DNA from: Geomonas sp. RF6
GTDB taxonomy: Bacteria > Desulfobacterota > Desulfuromonadia > Geobacterales > Geobacteraceae
Direction of reading: 5' to 3'
Assembly (NCBI RefSeq): GCF_021044625.1
Contig: NZ_CP087999.1
Span: 4,547,001-4,611,000, forward strand
DNA length: 64,000 bases
Numbering within the stretch: position 1 is the first letter of the stretch; the number at the start of each line of letters is the position of its first letter. The notes under the pieces are model-generated. The model searched no databases. It was not told the DNA's origin and saw only the letters and a list, made by a program, of their open reading frames with translations. Of the stretch, positions 38,023 through 47,047 are shown piece after piece. A program made the position numbers and the translations under genes.

Positions 38023-39957
38023 ATGGAAGACGCCCCGCTGTACAACAGCAGGATCGTAAATACCTACATAAAGCTCATCAAGAGCCGCTACCACTTCGTG
38101 AATATCAGCGAGCTTTTGGAAGCCGCCGAGATGACCCCCTACGAAGTGGCGGACCAGGGGCACTGGTTCTCCCAGAAGCAGATCAACCTCTTCCATGACC
38201 GTCTGCAGAAGATGATCGGAAACCCCGACATCGCCCGGGAGGCCGGGCGCTACGCAGCATCCCCCGACGCCATAGGGGTCATGCGCCAGTACTTTCTGGG
38301 ACTGGTCGGGCCGACGAAGGCGTACGAGATGGTCGGCGCCGCCGTGAACAGAAACTTCGTCAGATCTTCCGTCTACTGCTCCAAAAAGCTCGCCCACAAC
38401 AAGGTGGAGATCACCGTGACACCGCGCCCCGGGACCCAGGAGCGCTACTTCCAGTGCCAGAACCGTATCGGCTTTTTCGAGGCGGTGGCCACAGGTTTCG
38501 GAATCAAGCTGCCGCGTGTGGAGCACACCGAGTGCGTCTTCAAGGGGGCGAGCCTCTGCCGCTACGTCGTCTCCTGGGAAGGCTCCCGGTCAAGCTTCTG
38601 GGAGATGACCCGCAACGCGACCGCCCTCGCCTCTCTCTTTCTCTTTATGGCCGCCATGCGCTTCGACCCCCACCTCGCCCTGGGCACCGTCGTTCCCGCC
38701 TCTCTCGCCACCACCTTCCTCTTTTCCACCCTCGCGCTCAGATGTGAAAAGCGGGCGCTCCTGGCGAACCTCGAGAGCCTGAACGGCGCGAGTGACCATC
38801 TGGTGGACCAGATAAACATCAACTACAACAACGCCCTCGTCACCAACGAGGTCGGCCAGATAATCAGCAGGCAGACGAGTATCGACGACATCCTTGCGAG
38901 CGTCGTGCAGGTCCTCGGCAAGCGCCTCGACTTCGACCGGGGGATGCTCCTCCTCGCCAACGAGAAGAAGGACCGCCTCGTTTTCCGCGCCGGCTTCGGC
39001 TACCCGGAGAAGTCCTTCAGCGTCCTCAGCACCACGACCTTTCACCTGAACCGCCCCGAATCGCAGGGGGTCCTCGTCGTCTGCTACCGCGACCAGAAGC
39101 CCTTCCTGGTGAACGACGTGAACGAGCTCGAGGGGACCCTCTCCCTGCGCAGCATGGAGTTTGTGAAGAAGCTCGGCTGTGAGTCCTTCATCTGCTGCCC
39201 CATCATCAGCGAGGGGGAATCGATCGGGGTCCTCGCGGTGGACAACCCGAAGTCGAAGCGCCCCCTGGTACACAGCGACATCAGCCTTCTCATGGGGATC
39301 GCCCCGATGATCGGCATCAGTATCCACAACGCGAACCTCATGGAGGCCAAGTTCCGCCAGTTCAGCTCCTTTTTGAAGGTCATGGCGGCCTCCATCGACG
39401 CGAGGGACCCCCTCACCGCCGGCCATTCTGAGAAGGTCACCGAGTACGCGGTGGGGATCTGCCAGGAGCTTCGGCTGTCAGCTGCGGAGCAGGAGATGAT
39501 AAGGGTGGCGGCGCTTCTTCACGACTACGGAAAGATCGGGGTGCCGGACGCAATCCTCAAGAAGAACGGGCGCCTCACCGACCTGGAGTACGAGATCGTG
39601 AAGACGCACAGCTACAAGACGCGCGACATTCTGGACCAGGTTAATTTCGAGGGTATCTACAGCCAGGTGCCGGAGATTGCCGGCGCCCACCATGAAAGGA
39701 TCGATGGGACCGGCTATCCGAGAGGTCTGAAAGGAAGGGATATTCCGCTGGGGGCGAAGATCATCACGGTCGCCGACTTTTTCGAGGCGGTCACCTCGAA
39801 GCGCCACTACCGCGACCCGATGCCGACGGCCGAGGCGTACCGCCTGCTTCGGGAGGGGAGCGGCAGCCACTTCGAGGGGAGAATCGTCGAGGCGCTGATC
39901 AGCTACCACCAGAAGAGGACACAGGGGCACAACCTCAAGCTCGTGCAGTCGATGTAA
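38023..39957 (+). CDS. V4R-like / GAF / HD-GYP c-di-GMP phosphodiesterase
   Basis: This 644-residue protein has an N-terminal ~185 residues that resemble a V4R-type small-ligand domain (FQCQNRIGFFEAVATGFG, then C-x6-C in CVFKGASLC). Two membrane helices follow (about 199-215 and 220-239), then a GAF domain (about 280-440) and an HD-GYP domain with HDYGKIGVPD (His500-Asp501) and HHERIDGTGYP (556-566). It would hydrolyse c-di-GMP in response to a ligand sensed by the V4R or GAF part. It follows the PilZ gene by 78 nt and ends 1 nt from the convergent methyltransferase gene. Confidence 0.88.
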   Translation: MEDAPLYNSRIVNTYIKLIKSRYHFVNISELLEAAEMTPYEVADQGHWFSQKQINLFHDRLQKMIGNPDIAREAGRYAASPDAIGVMRQYFLGLVGPTKAYEMVGAAVNRNFVRSSVYCSKKLAHNKVEITVTPRPGTQERYFQCQNRIGFFEAVATGFGIKLPRVEHTECVFKGASLCRYVVSWEGSRSSFWEMTRNATALASLFLFMAAMRFDPHLALGTVVPASLATTFLFSTLALRCEKRALLANLESLNGASDHLVDQININYNNALVTNEVGQIISRQTSIDDILASVVQVLGKRLDFDRGMLLLANEKKDRLVFRAGFGYPEKSFSVLSTTTFHLNRPESQGVLVVCYRDQKPFLVNDVNELEGTLSLRSMEFVKKLGCESFICCPIISEGESIGVLAVDNPKSKRPLVHSDISLLMGIAPMIGISIHNANLMEAKFRQFSSFLKVMAASIDARDPLTAGHSEKVTEYAVGICQELRLSAAEQEMIRVAALLHDYGKIGVPDAILKKNGRLTDLEYEIVKTHSYKTRDILDQVNFEGIYSQVPEIAGAHHERIDGTGYPRGLKGRDIPLGAKIITVADFFEAVTSKRHYRDPMPTAEAYRLLREGSGSHFEGRIVEALISYHQKRTQGHNLKLVQSM

Positions 39958-40761
39958 CTACCCCTTCACCCCTCTGCAGCAGATGATCGGGGTGTAGGTG
40001 AAGCGGCGCGGGTCGGCGAAGAAGGTCTGGAATTCCAGGAGGAACTCCTCGAAGCCGCCGGGGTATTCGGCGAAGTCGTACCCTGAGTTGCGGGCGGCGA
40101 CCTCCACCTTCTTGGTCCAGTTGAAGTCGTCCGACACCTTCAGCGGTCCGAAGATCTGGTGGTGGGCGGAGACGTTCACGTCGATGTCGTTGAAACCGAG
40201 ATCGTACAGGTAGGAATAGAGCTTGCGCCCGACGTAGGGGTCGAAGTTCATCCTGGACTCCAGTATCCCCATGACTGCGTGGATCGCCCGGTCCATCCGC
40301 TCCGAAAGGCCGTAGTGGCACAGGCAGTTGTGGTCGAGGTCGATGAGCAGGAGGGTGCCCCCCGGCTTCAGCATGCGGGAGATGTTCTGTACCATCTGGA
40401 AGCTCTCGGCGCGGTAGTACTCGAGGAGAAAGCGGACCCAGATAAAGTCGAAGGTGCCGAGATCGTCCAGCGGCTGGCGCGCATCGCGGCAGACGAAAGT
40501 GGCGCCGGTGTCGCCGTAGTTCGCACTGGCATAGCTCACCCGCTGCTCCGCGATGTCTATCCCCAGCGCCGAGCCACCCGGCTGAACCAGCTCGTGCAGC
40601 TTGTACGTAGTCTTACCCGCGCCGCACCCGATATCGGCCACGCGCATCCCCGGAGCGATCCCCGCCCATAGAGCCTGCCTCTCCGTTACCGCGTTGTCCG
40701 TCTTCACGTCGAGACGCTTGGACTCGTCCGAGCCCTCCATAATGTACTTTTTCGAGGTCAT
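39958..40761 (-). CDS. Class I SAM-dependent methyltransferase
   Basis: This 267-residue protein has a Rossmann methyltransferase core: motif I VADIGCGAGKTT, an acidic residue in LGIDIAEQRV, and post-I/II motifs with FDFIWVRFLLEYY and LKPGGTLLLIDLDHN. The substrate is unknown. An ATG at 40761 with CGGAGAAAGA upstream is preferred to an in-frame ATG at 40809. It is convergent with the HD-GYP gene and stands alone on its strand, so context gives no clue to its target. Confidence 0.85.
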   Translation of the reverse strand: MTSKKYIMEGSDESKRLDVKTDNAVTERQALWAGIAPGMRVADIGCGAGKTTYKLHELVQPGGSALGIDIAEQRVSYASANYGDTGATFVCRDARQPLDDLGTFDFIWVRFLLEYYRAESFQMVQNISRMLKPGGTLLLIDLDHNCLCHYGLSERMDRAIHAVMGILESRMNFDPYVGRKLYSYLYDLGFNDIDVNVSAHHQIFGPLKVSDDFNWTKKVEVAARNSGYDFAEYPGGFEEFLLEFQTFFADPRRFTYTPIICCRGVKG

Positions 40762-40997
40762 TCTTTCTCCGCAAGAGGTTTGGAATTTGTATCCGGTCAT
40801 TCTTAGCACAGATCCTCATCCTGTTCAATGGCGGAACAATAGCCGTTCCCGTACATCTTAATTAGAGCTTTACACGGGAGCGCGGACGATGGTATCTTTT
40901 TTCGCCTCAAGTTTCCCCGGTAACGGCCGAATCGAAATGTAGGGAGATACACCCGCCACACCTTTTCAATTTGCAGTGCTAGTTTCAGGAGGAGATT

Positions 40998-42263
40998 ATG
41001 AAAGTTCAGAAAAGGGCGCTCGTCGCAGCGCTGCTGACAGCACCCATGCTTGCCGCCATCGGCAGCTTTTCCACGGCCCACGCCTCAGGATTTGCGGTTT
41101 TCACACAAGGGGCGTCTGCCCTGGGGCAGGGAAATGCAGTCACAGCCCACGCGGACGATCCGAGTGCCGTCTTTTACAACCCTGCACTTATCAACAAGCT
41201 CCCTGGCACGCAGGTCTTCTTCGGAAGCACGCTGATCAGCACCAGTCGCGAATTCCGCAGCTCCACCACCGGCACAGAATACGAGCCTGACGCAAAGTTG
41301 AACTACCCGACGACCCTGTACGTCACCAGCAAGCTCAACGACAAGTGGAGCGTGGGGCTCGGGGTGTTCAACCCCTTCGGGCTGAAGACAAACTGGGGGA
41401 CCGAGTGGGAGGGGCGCTATCTCGCCACGAAGTCGGAGCTCACCACCTACAACGTGAACCCCGTCGTTTCCTATCGCATCACCCCTGCCCTCACCTTCGC
41501 CGCCGGTGTGGACGTGGTCTTTCTGGACGCAAAGCTGGAAAAGCGCCTCCTCGTGCCGGTTGCCCCCGGGGTATTCACCGATGCCTCGAACAAGTTTGAA
41601 GGTGATGGTACCGGTGTCGGCTACAACGTCGGCGTCGCCTACGATATCAACAAGGACCTGAGCGTCGGCCTTTCCTACCGCAGCCAGGTCGATGTGGACG
41701 TCGACGGCACCGGACAGGCGCAGATTCTCGCTACCGGCACGGAGATCGTGAACGCTCCGGGGCACAGCAAGATCAAGCTGCCGCAGCAGCTGACAGGCGG
41801 CATCGCCTACCGGGTGACCGAACCGCTGATCGTGGAGGCGGGATTCCGCTGGGAGGGGTGGTCATCTTTTGATGAACTCGCCATCACAGTGGACACGCCG
41901 ACCCCGACGAGGACAGTCACGAGGCGTGACTGGAGCGACGCATGGGGCGCCAACGTCGGCGCGAAGTACAAGCTGAACCCCAATGTCTCGCTGCTGGCCG
42001 GCTATGTGTACGGCAGCACTCCCGTGCCTGACAGCACCTTCGACCCGACGATTCCCGATGCCGACACCCACATCTTCACCGTCGGCACCGACATGCAGAT
42101 CAAGAAGTTCCGGGTGGCGCTCGCCTACGGCTACCAGAAGCTTCTTGAGCGCACCAAGGACAACGACATGGACCCTGCCCTCCCCGCCGGTCTGAAGGCA
42201 AACGGCACGTACAACACCGACGCCCATCTCTTCGGCTTCAGCCTGACCTACCCGTTCCGGTAA
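40998..42263 (+). CDS. OmpP1/FadL/TodX-family outer-membrane transporter
   Basis: This is a 421-residue beta-barrel with a signal peptide cleaved near residue 30 (AHA/SGFA). The mature N-terminus, GFAVFTQGASALGQGNAVTA...DDPSAVFYNPA, is the typical FadL hatch region. It ends in an aromatic-terminated strand (LTYPFR). It would import hydrophobic compounds such as fatty acids or aromatics. A CAGGAGGAG site precedes the ATG, and a strong terminator follows. It appears to be a single-gene unit. Confidence 0.92.
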   Translation: MKVQKRALVAALLTAPMLAAIGSFSTAHASGFAVFTQGASALGQGNAVTAHADDPSAVFYNPALINKLPGTQVFFGSTLISTSREFRSSTTGTEYEPDAKLNYPTTLYVTSKLNDKWSVGLGVFNPFGLKTNWGTEWEGRYLATKSELTTYNVNPVVSYRITPALTFAAGVDVVFLDAKLEKRLLVPVAPGVFTDASNKFEGDGTGVGYNVGVAYDINKDLSVGLSYRSQVDVDVDGTGQAQILATGTEIVNAPGHSKIKLPQQLTGGIAYRVTEPLIVEAGFRWEGWSSFDELAITVDTPTPTRTVTRRDWSDAWGANVGAKYKLNPNVSLLAGYVYGSTPVPDSTFDPTIPDADTHIFTVGTDMQIKKFRVALAYGYQKLLERTKDNDMDPALPAGLKANGTYNTDAHLFGFSLTYPFR

Positions 42264-42288
42264 CCGCTGGAGCAGCAGACGTAGACGA

Positions 42289-42325
42289 AAAAAAGACGCC
42301 CTCGCATCGGGGGCGTCTTTTTTTG
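42289..42325 (+). terminator. Rho-independent terminator after the FadL-like gene
   Basis: A GACGCCC/GGGCGTC stem with a short loop is flanked by an A-run upstream and seven T downstream, so it could work in both directions. Confidence 0.9.
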
Positions 42326-42376
42326 TCTCTTCGAACTTCACTGAGCGGACGGCAAACAACGTGACTGCTGGCAATA

Positions 42377-42482
42377 CGTCCCTCCCCTTTCAAGGGGGAG
42401 GACAGGAGGGGGATGGGGTTCTGCAGAACCAGCTTCTACCCCATCCCCACCCTGTCCCTCCCCTTGAAAGGGAGGGGACGCC
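42377..42482. repeat. C/G-rich long hairpin element, copy 1
   Basis: CGTCCCTCCCCTTTCAAGGG and its near-complement at the other end (CCCTTGAAAGGGAGGGGACG) form ~45-bp imperfect arms around a short loop at 42420-42435. A second copy lies at 47343-47446. The 314-nt gap has no gene apart from this and the terminator. Confidence 0.88.
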
Positions 42483-42577
42483 TTAGTTCCTGCTCTACCA
42501 GAGGAAACAGTCTCTTTAGGCTCGACGGAGATCTCCAAGTGGTGCGAAACGTTTAAGCGCAGCGGTGGGGGCGCGGC

Positions 42578-43477
42578 CTACTTCGCCTTCGCCACCTTCG
42601 GCTCCAGATCCCGCATCAACTCTTCATACGCCATGAGCGACTTCACCAGCGGGGTGTCTTTCTGTACCGTGTCGGCAAAGACCTTGAACCGGCCGTTGAA
42701 CCCCTGCGCCCTGTTTCTTAGCGCTGTAATACTGTCCGCGAGGAACCCCTTCTCCTTCTTGTCCGTCTCCCCCGACTTCACCAGCGACTTTGTCTTCGCC
42801 CAGTATTCGTCGGTGGAGCCGATGTAGTGATTGATACTCTCCAGGAACGCAAGAGACGAAGAGGAGAGCTCGGAGGTGGCGGCAAGACGCTGCTGCACCT
42901 CCAGCATCGATTTGAGCAGCTCACCGTCCGCCAGCCGCACCAGTTCAGAAACCTTCGCGGGGCTCACCCCCTTCGCAGGATCGAGTGCATCGACACCGGA
43001 GATGAAGCGTTGCGAGGTTCCGAGATAGTTATTGATCGATACCGAGGCGTTGCTGAGGGAGATGGCGGCATTTGAGACGAATTTGGCGAAGCCTGAGGCC
43101 TGTCCTGCATAGGGGATTGGGAGGACCTTGGCAAAGCCGGCGGCGGCGGAGCCTGCGGCAAGGTACTTGTTGTACCCGGCGATGTTGTTGGACATCCACT
43201 TCACATACCCCTCGAAGTCGGCCATTCCCTGACGCTGCTGCCGGACATCGGCGGCGATCTCTTTCAGGCGCGCACAGGTTTTGACTGCAAGGGCGGACGA
43301 GGTAATGCTGCACTGCTGCAGCACCTTCAATTTCTCCTGGAGCTCCTGGTTTTCCTTCGTGAGAGTCGCTATGGTCTCCGTCGCCGGAGCATCGGCAGGA
43401 GTCGTTTCGGCATAGGCGAAAGAGGACGTCAGAGACGCCGTGATGACGAAAGCGGTGAAGATGGTGCGGAGCTTCAT
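42578..43477 (-). CDS. Exported protein of unknown function with coiled-coil N-terminus
   Basis: This 299-residue protein has a clear signal peptide (cleavage near AYA/ETT, residue 23). A coiled-coil stretch (TKENQELQEKLKVLQQ) and a mostly helical body follow, including a Gly/Ala-rich hydrophobic patch (AAGSAAAGFAKVLPIPYAG). There are two Cys near residues 56 and 68. I do not recognise the family. An AGGAGGGTACC site precedes the ATG. It is monocistronic between two repeat-bearing gaps. Confidence 0.75.
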   Translation of the reverse strand: MKLRTIFTAFVITASLTSSFAYAETTPADAPATETIATLTKENQELQEKLKVLQQCSITSSALAVKTCARLKEIAADVRQQRQGMADFEGYVKWMSNNIAGYNKYLAAGSAAAGFAKVLPIPYAGQASGFAKFVSNAAISLSNASVSINNYLGTSQRFISGVDALDPAKGVSPAKVSELVRLADGELLKSMLEVQQRLAATSELSSSSLAFLESINHYIGSTDEYWAKTKSLVKSGETDKKEKGFLADSITALRNRAQGFNGRFKVFADTVQKDTPLVKSLMAYEELMRDLEPKVAKAK

Positions 43478-43601
43478 GGTACCCTCCTGGGGGGGAAGTC
43501 ACAGACAAACCTGTATCTAATAACGCAATCGGGAGGCGGAGACAAGGGTAAAAAGGGGAAGAGGAGGTATTGGGGGGCGACGTGCAGAAGTGTGGTTCGA
43601 T

Positions 43602-43698
43602 GTCGGCCGGAATAAGCGGAGCGTTTCCGGCAAACTGTGCTGCATCATATGGTTGGCTGGCGCCACGCCGGGAACGCCTGCGGCTTATCCCGGCCTAC
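43602..43698. repeat. REP-like palindromic repeat, copy with expanded loop
   Basis: The left arm CGGCCGGAATAAGCGGAGCG and the right arm CTGCGGCTTATCCCGGCCTAC are near-complements around a ~40-nt variable middle. The arms match 54486-54567, and one arm is found alone at 6594-6635. It lies just beyond the 3' end of the transglutaminase gene. Confidence 0.88.
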
Positions 43699-43734
43699 GA
43701 AAAAGGGGACAGACTCGTGCCTGTCCCCTTATCC

Positions 43735-44787
43735 TTACTTCTCGCTGTAGCGTATCTGGTAGATGAAGGTTTTCGGGTCGTAGAAGTCGAGAGCTGCGCC
43801 ACCTACTTCAGCATAGGGGTAGCCGAAGGTGTTGAGGGGGGCTCCGGCCTGGCGCGGATTCAGCACGATGTCGCGCCCGGAGGCGATCTTCACCCGATAC
43901 GGGTCGATCCCGCCGAAGAAGTACTCACGGTACTCCTTCGTCTTCGCGTCTTCCAGTTGCAGCTTCTCCACGAGGATCGCTTTCCTCACGTCGGCAGGGT
44001 CGACCGGGACCCACCCGGTGCCGGGGAGGAAGAATTCGACCCAGCAGTGCTGCCATCCGGTGATGTCTTCTTCAGCCTTTTTCCCGAGGCGCACGCCGAA
44101 GACCTCGCGCGCCGGCACACCTGCAGCGCGTGCCAACGCAACATAAACTGACGAGATGTCGGTGCACTTCCCGCCCGGCGTCTTCAAAAGCTGGCAGACA
44201 TCGCCCTTGCCGCAGCCGCGGGTGGCAGGATCGCGGTACATGTTTTCGCAGGTCCAGTCGTAGATGGCGCGGGCCTTCTCCAGGACGGTCTTTTTCCCTT
44301 TGGTGATCTTCGCGGAGAGCTTCTGCACCTCACCGTCCGTCGGCCCCAAGGTCGTCGGCTTCAAAAACTCCGCGTAGTCCCCCTTGTTCCACTGAGGCTC
44401 GGCGCTGGAGAGGTTACGCATCTGGATCTCCTGACGCTCTACCTTGAAGGAGAATGCCAGCTTGCGGCTGGCAGCAGCCTCCTCCCAGCGGGCAAAGAGG
44501 ATCGGCGTACCGGTCGCGCCGTCGGTGTAGACGGCGGATGACGCGAAGTCTCCCGTCACTTTCACATCACTGATCGTCTGGTTCTGGTCGGAAACCGGAT
44601 ACGGCACCCAGAGTTTCGCCTCTTTACCGGCGGGCTGCTTGGAGAGGTCCACCTCCACCGTCACGACTCCACTGCGGCTTCCCGCCCACGCGGCAGGTGC
44701 GGCTGCAACGGCTGCCAAGGCAACCAGCATCAGTAGCAATTTCTTCATCACCATCTTTTTACTTTCTCCTCTTGTCTTCGATTTCAT
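43735..44787 (-). CDS. Exported transglutaminase-like (papain-fold) protein
   Basis: This protein has 350 residues from the ATG at 44787. An ATG at 44754, behind GAGGAG, gives a shorter and more typical signal peptide (MVMKKLLLMLVALAAVAAAP, cleavage near AWA). The core has the transglutaminase-like triad: Cys in GGKCTDISSVY, His in GWQHCWVEF and Asp in PVDPAD. In bacteria this fold acts as a peptidase or in peptide bond remodelling in the periplasm. It lies 33 nt after the double-rhodanese gene and is probably co-transcribed with it. Confidence 0.85.
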   Translation of the reverse strand: MKSKTRGESKKMVMKKLLLMLVALAAVAAAPAAWAGSRSGVVTVEVDLSKQPAGKEAKLWVPYPVSDQNQTISDVKVTGDFASSAVYTDGATGTPILFARWEEAAASRKLAFSFKVERQEIQMRNLSSAEPQWNKGDYAEFLKPTTLGPTDGEVQKLSAKITKGKKTVLEKARAIYDWTCENMYRDPATRGCGKGDVCQLLKTPGGKCTDISSVYVALARAAGVPAREVFGVRLGKKAEEDITGWQHCWVEFFLPGTGWVPVDPADVRKAILVEKLQLEDAKTKEYREYFFGGIDPYRVKIASGRDIVLNPRQAGAPLNTFGYPYAEVGGAALDFYDPKTFIYQIRYSEK

Positions 44788-44820
44788 GCGGCCTCTCTTT
44801 CATCACCGGCCATCAGGCTC

Positions 44821-45558
44821 CTATTTGGCAATGGGGAGTCCGGCATCCTTCCAGTCCACGTACGTTGCTTCCAGGAGCGCGTCGTATCCCAACTTCTCCA
44901 GCTTGCGGTACGCCTTTGCACTTCTCTTTCCGGTATTGCAGTACACGATGATCCCTTTATCCTTCGGCAGGCTTCCGGAGTTGGCGGCAAAGGTCCCGAG
45001 CGGGATATTGACGGCGCCCGGAATGTGCCCGCCGGTAAACTCCTTCGGCTCGCGGACGTCCACCAGCACATACTCGGCCTGCTTCTCTTTCAGGAGTGTC
45101 GCAAGGTCGTTCGGGGCGACCCTCACCGTCTTGATCTTTTTGTCGTAGCCAGGACCTGTGACGATCGGCATCCCCTTCTCTTCCCAGACCGGGAATCCTT
45201 CGCTGTAGAGAAGAAGGTTCCGAAACCCCGCCGCCTGCGCCTTCTGCGCCACCTTCTTGCTCTTGCCGCACTTGACGCCGTTGCAGTAAAAGACGAGCTG
45301 CGCGTCGTTGTCCTTGGGGAGTGACGAGAGCGCGGCATCAAAATCGTCTTCCTGGATGTTGATGGCGTTGACGATGTGCGCCTCTTTGAACTCCACCGGG
45401 GTCCGCGCATCGACAAGGGTGAAGTCGCGCCTCGAGTCCATCATCTCCTTCAAACCTTCAGTGGAAATGACGCGGAACTCTGCTGCCCAGACCACGGAAG
45501 CGGCAAAGAGCATTACGATTGCAACTGCACACGTGAGTACAGTCCTGAGCGATGTCAT
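44821..45558 (-). CDS. Exported tandem rhodanese-domain protein
   Basis: This 245-residue protein has a signal peptide (cleavage near VWA/AEF, residue 26) and two rhodanese domains. Each keeps an active-site Cys, in FYCNGVKCGKS and IVYCNTGKRS. The DAR/DVR substrate-loop motifs (LVDARTPVEF, LVDVREPKEF) are intact. It would transfer sulfane sulfur in the periplasm. It is divergent from a LysR regulator across a 123-nt gap containing a palindrome, and it precedes the transglutaminase gene. Confidence 0.88.
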   Translation of the reverse strand: MTSLRTVLTCAVAIVMLFAASVVWAAEFRVISTEGLKEMMDSRRDFTLVDARTPVEFKEAHIVNAINIQEDDFDAALSSLPKDNDAQLVFYCNGVKCGKSKKVAQKAQAAGFRNLLLYSEGFPVWEEKGMPIVTGPGYDKKIKTVRVAPNDLATLLKEKQAEYVLVDVREPKEFTGGHIPGAVNIPLGTFAANSGSLPKDKGIIVYCNTGKRSAKAYRKLEKLGYDALLEATYVDWKDAGLPIAK

Positions 45559-45609
45559 TCAGCCTCCCTTTTTACCAAAGCCATTTTTGTGAGAGAAATT
45601 AATAATCTA

Positions 45610-45627
45610 TTGACTCACCTCAGTCAA
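45610..45627. promoter_or_regulatory. Candidate LysR-regulator operator in divergent promoter region
   Basis: TTGACT (45610-45615) and AGTCAA (45622-45627) form a perfect inverted repeat with a 6-nt spacer, between the divergent rhodanese and LysR genes. LysR regulators usually bind such dyads and control the divergent gene. This is inferred from position and symmetry. Confidence 0.6.
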
Positions 45628-45681
45628 ATGGATAAATTCGATAGAACCGATTGCATTCATTGACAATGACGATAGGAACCT

Positions 45682-46590
45682 ATGAACCTGAAACAGTTGG
45701 AAGTATTTTTGGCGGTGGCGGAAAGCGGGAGTTTTTCGAAAGGGGCGGAAAGCTGCTTCATTACCCAGTCAACCGTAAGCCAGCACATCTCCGCTCTCGA
45801 GAATGAATTCGGCCTCAAGCTCCTCGACAGGACCGGGAAAGGAGCCTTGCCCACGGCGGGGGGAAAGGTGCTGATGGAAAGGGCAAAGCGTGTCGTGGAT
45901 GCCGCTCGGGAAATTCCGGTAGCACTAGCACGCTTCAAAGGTGTGGAGGATGCCGAGCTCAAGATCGGCGGAAGCAGCATCCCCGGGGAGTATCTTATCC
46001 CCACTCTCCTTCCGCTTCTCAGTGCGAGGTTTCCCGGGATCACGGTCACGGTCCTGCAAGGGGACAGCCGCAGCGTGCTCGCTATGGTGGCCGCAGAAGA
46101 GGTGGAGATTGCAGTCGTCGGCGCCCGTTTCGAGGACGACGCTCTCGATTTTGCTCCGCTCGCGCAGGACGAGGTGGTCTTGATCGCACCTGGAGATCAC
46201 CGCTGGCGCGATGCAGTCATCGCTGCAAGCGATCTATGCTCTGCGCCGCTGGTTATGCGGGAGGCGGGGTCCGGGACGGGGAAGGCGATCCTTGAGACGC
46301 TGCGGGGGTGCGGCATCGAGCCGGAATCGCTAAAGATAGCTGCGCGGCTCGGGAGCAACGAGGCTGTAAAGCGGGCGGTACTCAATGGCCTCGGAGTCTC
46401 CTTCGTCTCCGCGAAGTCGGTGGAGCGGGAACTGGCGCAGGGTGCACTGGTTCAGGTTCGTGTTGAGGGTCTGACGATCACACGGGAATTCTTTCTCGCA
46501 AAGAGAAAGGGAAGGGAACTCTCCCCAGCGGCCCGCGCCTTTGTAGCGATCATGGAAGAAGGAGCAGGTGCGACTGTGGCGACGGGGTAG
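45682..46590 (+). CDS. LysR-family transcriptional regulator
   Basis: This 302-residue protein has an N-terminal winged helix (MNLKQLEVFLAVAESGSFSK, STVSQHISALENEFGLKLLDR) and a periplasmic-binding-protein-like effector domain from residue ~90. It is divergent from the rhodanese-transglutaminase pair and probably regulates that pair and itself via the 45610-45627 dyad. The effector is unknown; CysB- or CbbR-like sulfur or anion sensing is only a guess from the rhodanese neighbour. Confidence 0.92.
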   Translation: MNLKQLEVFLAVAESGSFSKGAESCFITQSTVSQHISALENEFGLKLLDRTGKGALPTAGGKVLMERAKRVVDAAREIPVALARFKGVEDAELKIGGSSIPGEYLIPTLLPLLSARFPGITVTVLQGDSRSVLAMVAAEEVEIAVVGARFEDDALDFAPLAQDEVVLIAPGDHRWRDAVIAASDLCSAPLVMREAGSGTGKAILETLRGCGIEPESLKIAARLGSNEAVKRAVLNGLGVSFVSAKSVERELAQGALVQVRVEGLTITREFFLAKRKGRELSPAARAFVAIMEEGAGATVATG

Positions 46591-46594
46591 GAAG

Positions 46595-46915
46595 TCATTC
46601 CACCCTCCCCCGCATTTTCTTTCTTTCCGAAACCACCTTCTTTTCCTTCAGTCTCTTTTCCTTCACGCCCCGTGGGACCTTCGTGGCGATCCTCTTCTTC
46701 ACCTTCATCGCCCTTTTGCGCAGCATCTCGCGGAGACGCTCCAGAGCCACCTCGCGGTTCTGCGCCTGCGACCTGCTCTCGGTCGCCTGCGCAACGATCC
46801 CTGTCGGGAGATGCCTTATCCTCACCGCCGAATCGGTGGTGTTGCGGTGCTGTCCGCCGGGGCCGGAGGCCCGATAGAACTCCACCCTGATATCACTGTC
46901 CTTTATCTCGATCAT
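46595..46915 (-). CDS. GGQ-motif peptide release factor-like protein (ArfB/MTRFR-type ribosome rescue)
   Basis: This 106-residue protein is a stand-alone RF-1 catalytic domain with [17 protein letters not shown] (GGQ) and [13 protein letters not shown]. It ends in a very basic tail ([21 protein letters not shown]) that in ArfB occupies the empty mRNA channel. It lacks the codon-recognition domain, so it would free peptides from stalled ribosomes. An AGGAAG site precedes the ATG at 46915. It is convergent with lysR, with stops 4 nt apart. Confidence 0.88.
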   Translation of the reverse strand: MIEIKDSDIRVEFYRASGPGGQHRNTTDSAVRIRHLPTGIVAQATESRSQAQNREVALERLREMLRKRAMKVKKRIATKVPRGVKEKRLKEKKVVSERKKMRGRVE

Positions 46916-47047
46916 GCTCACTTCCTGTCACTGAATATTAGCCGGCGCGATGATAGCACAGATGTGCCCGTGACTTTATTTTTACATTCACATAATCTTT
47001 TGCTAAAGTGCGCGCTTTGAAATCACAGCTTGCAGAGGAGGTGCAAA

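Noticed and set aside
36043-38526. 827-codon minus-strand open frame opposite the PilZ and HD-GYP genes
   Set aside because: Antisense shadow of high-GC coding sequence; the forward genes have recognisable domains and ribosome-binding sites.
33340-41000. GEMM-type c-di-GMP riboswitch near the c-di-GMP genes
   Set aside because: I looked for the conserved GGACGCAAAGCC-type core in the leaders and did not find it.
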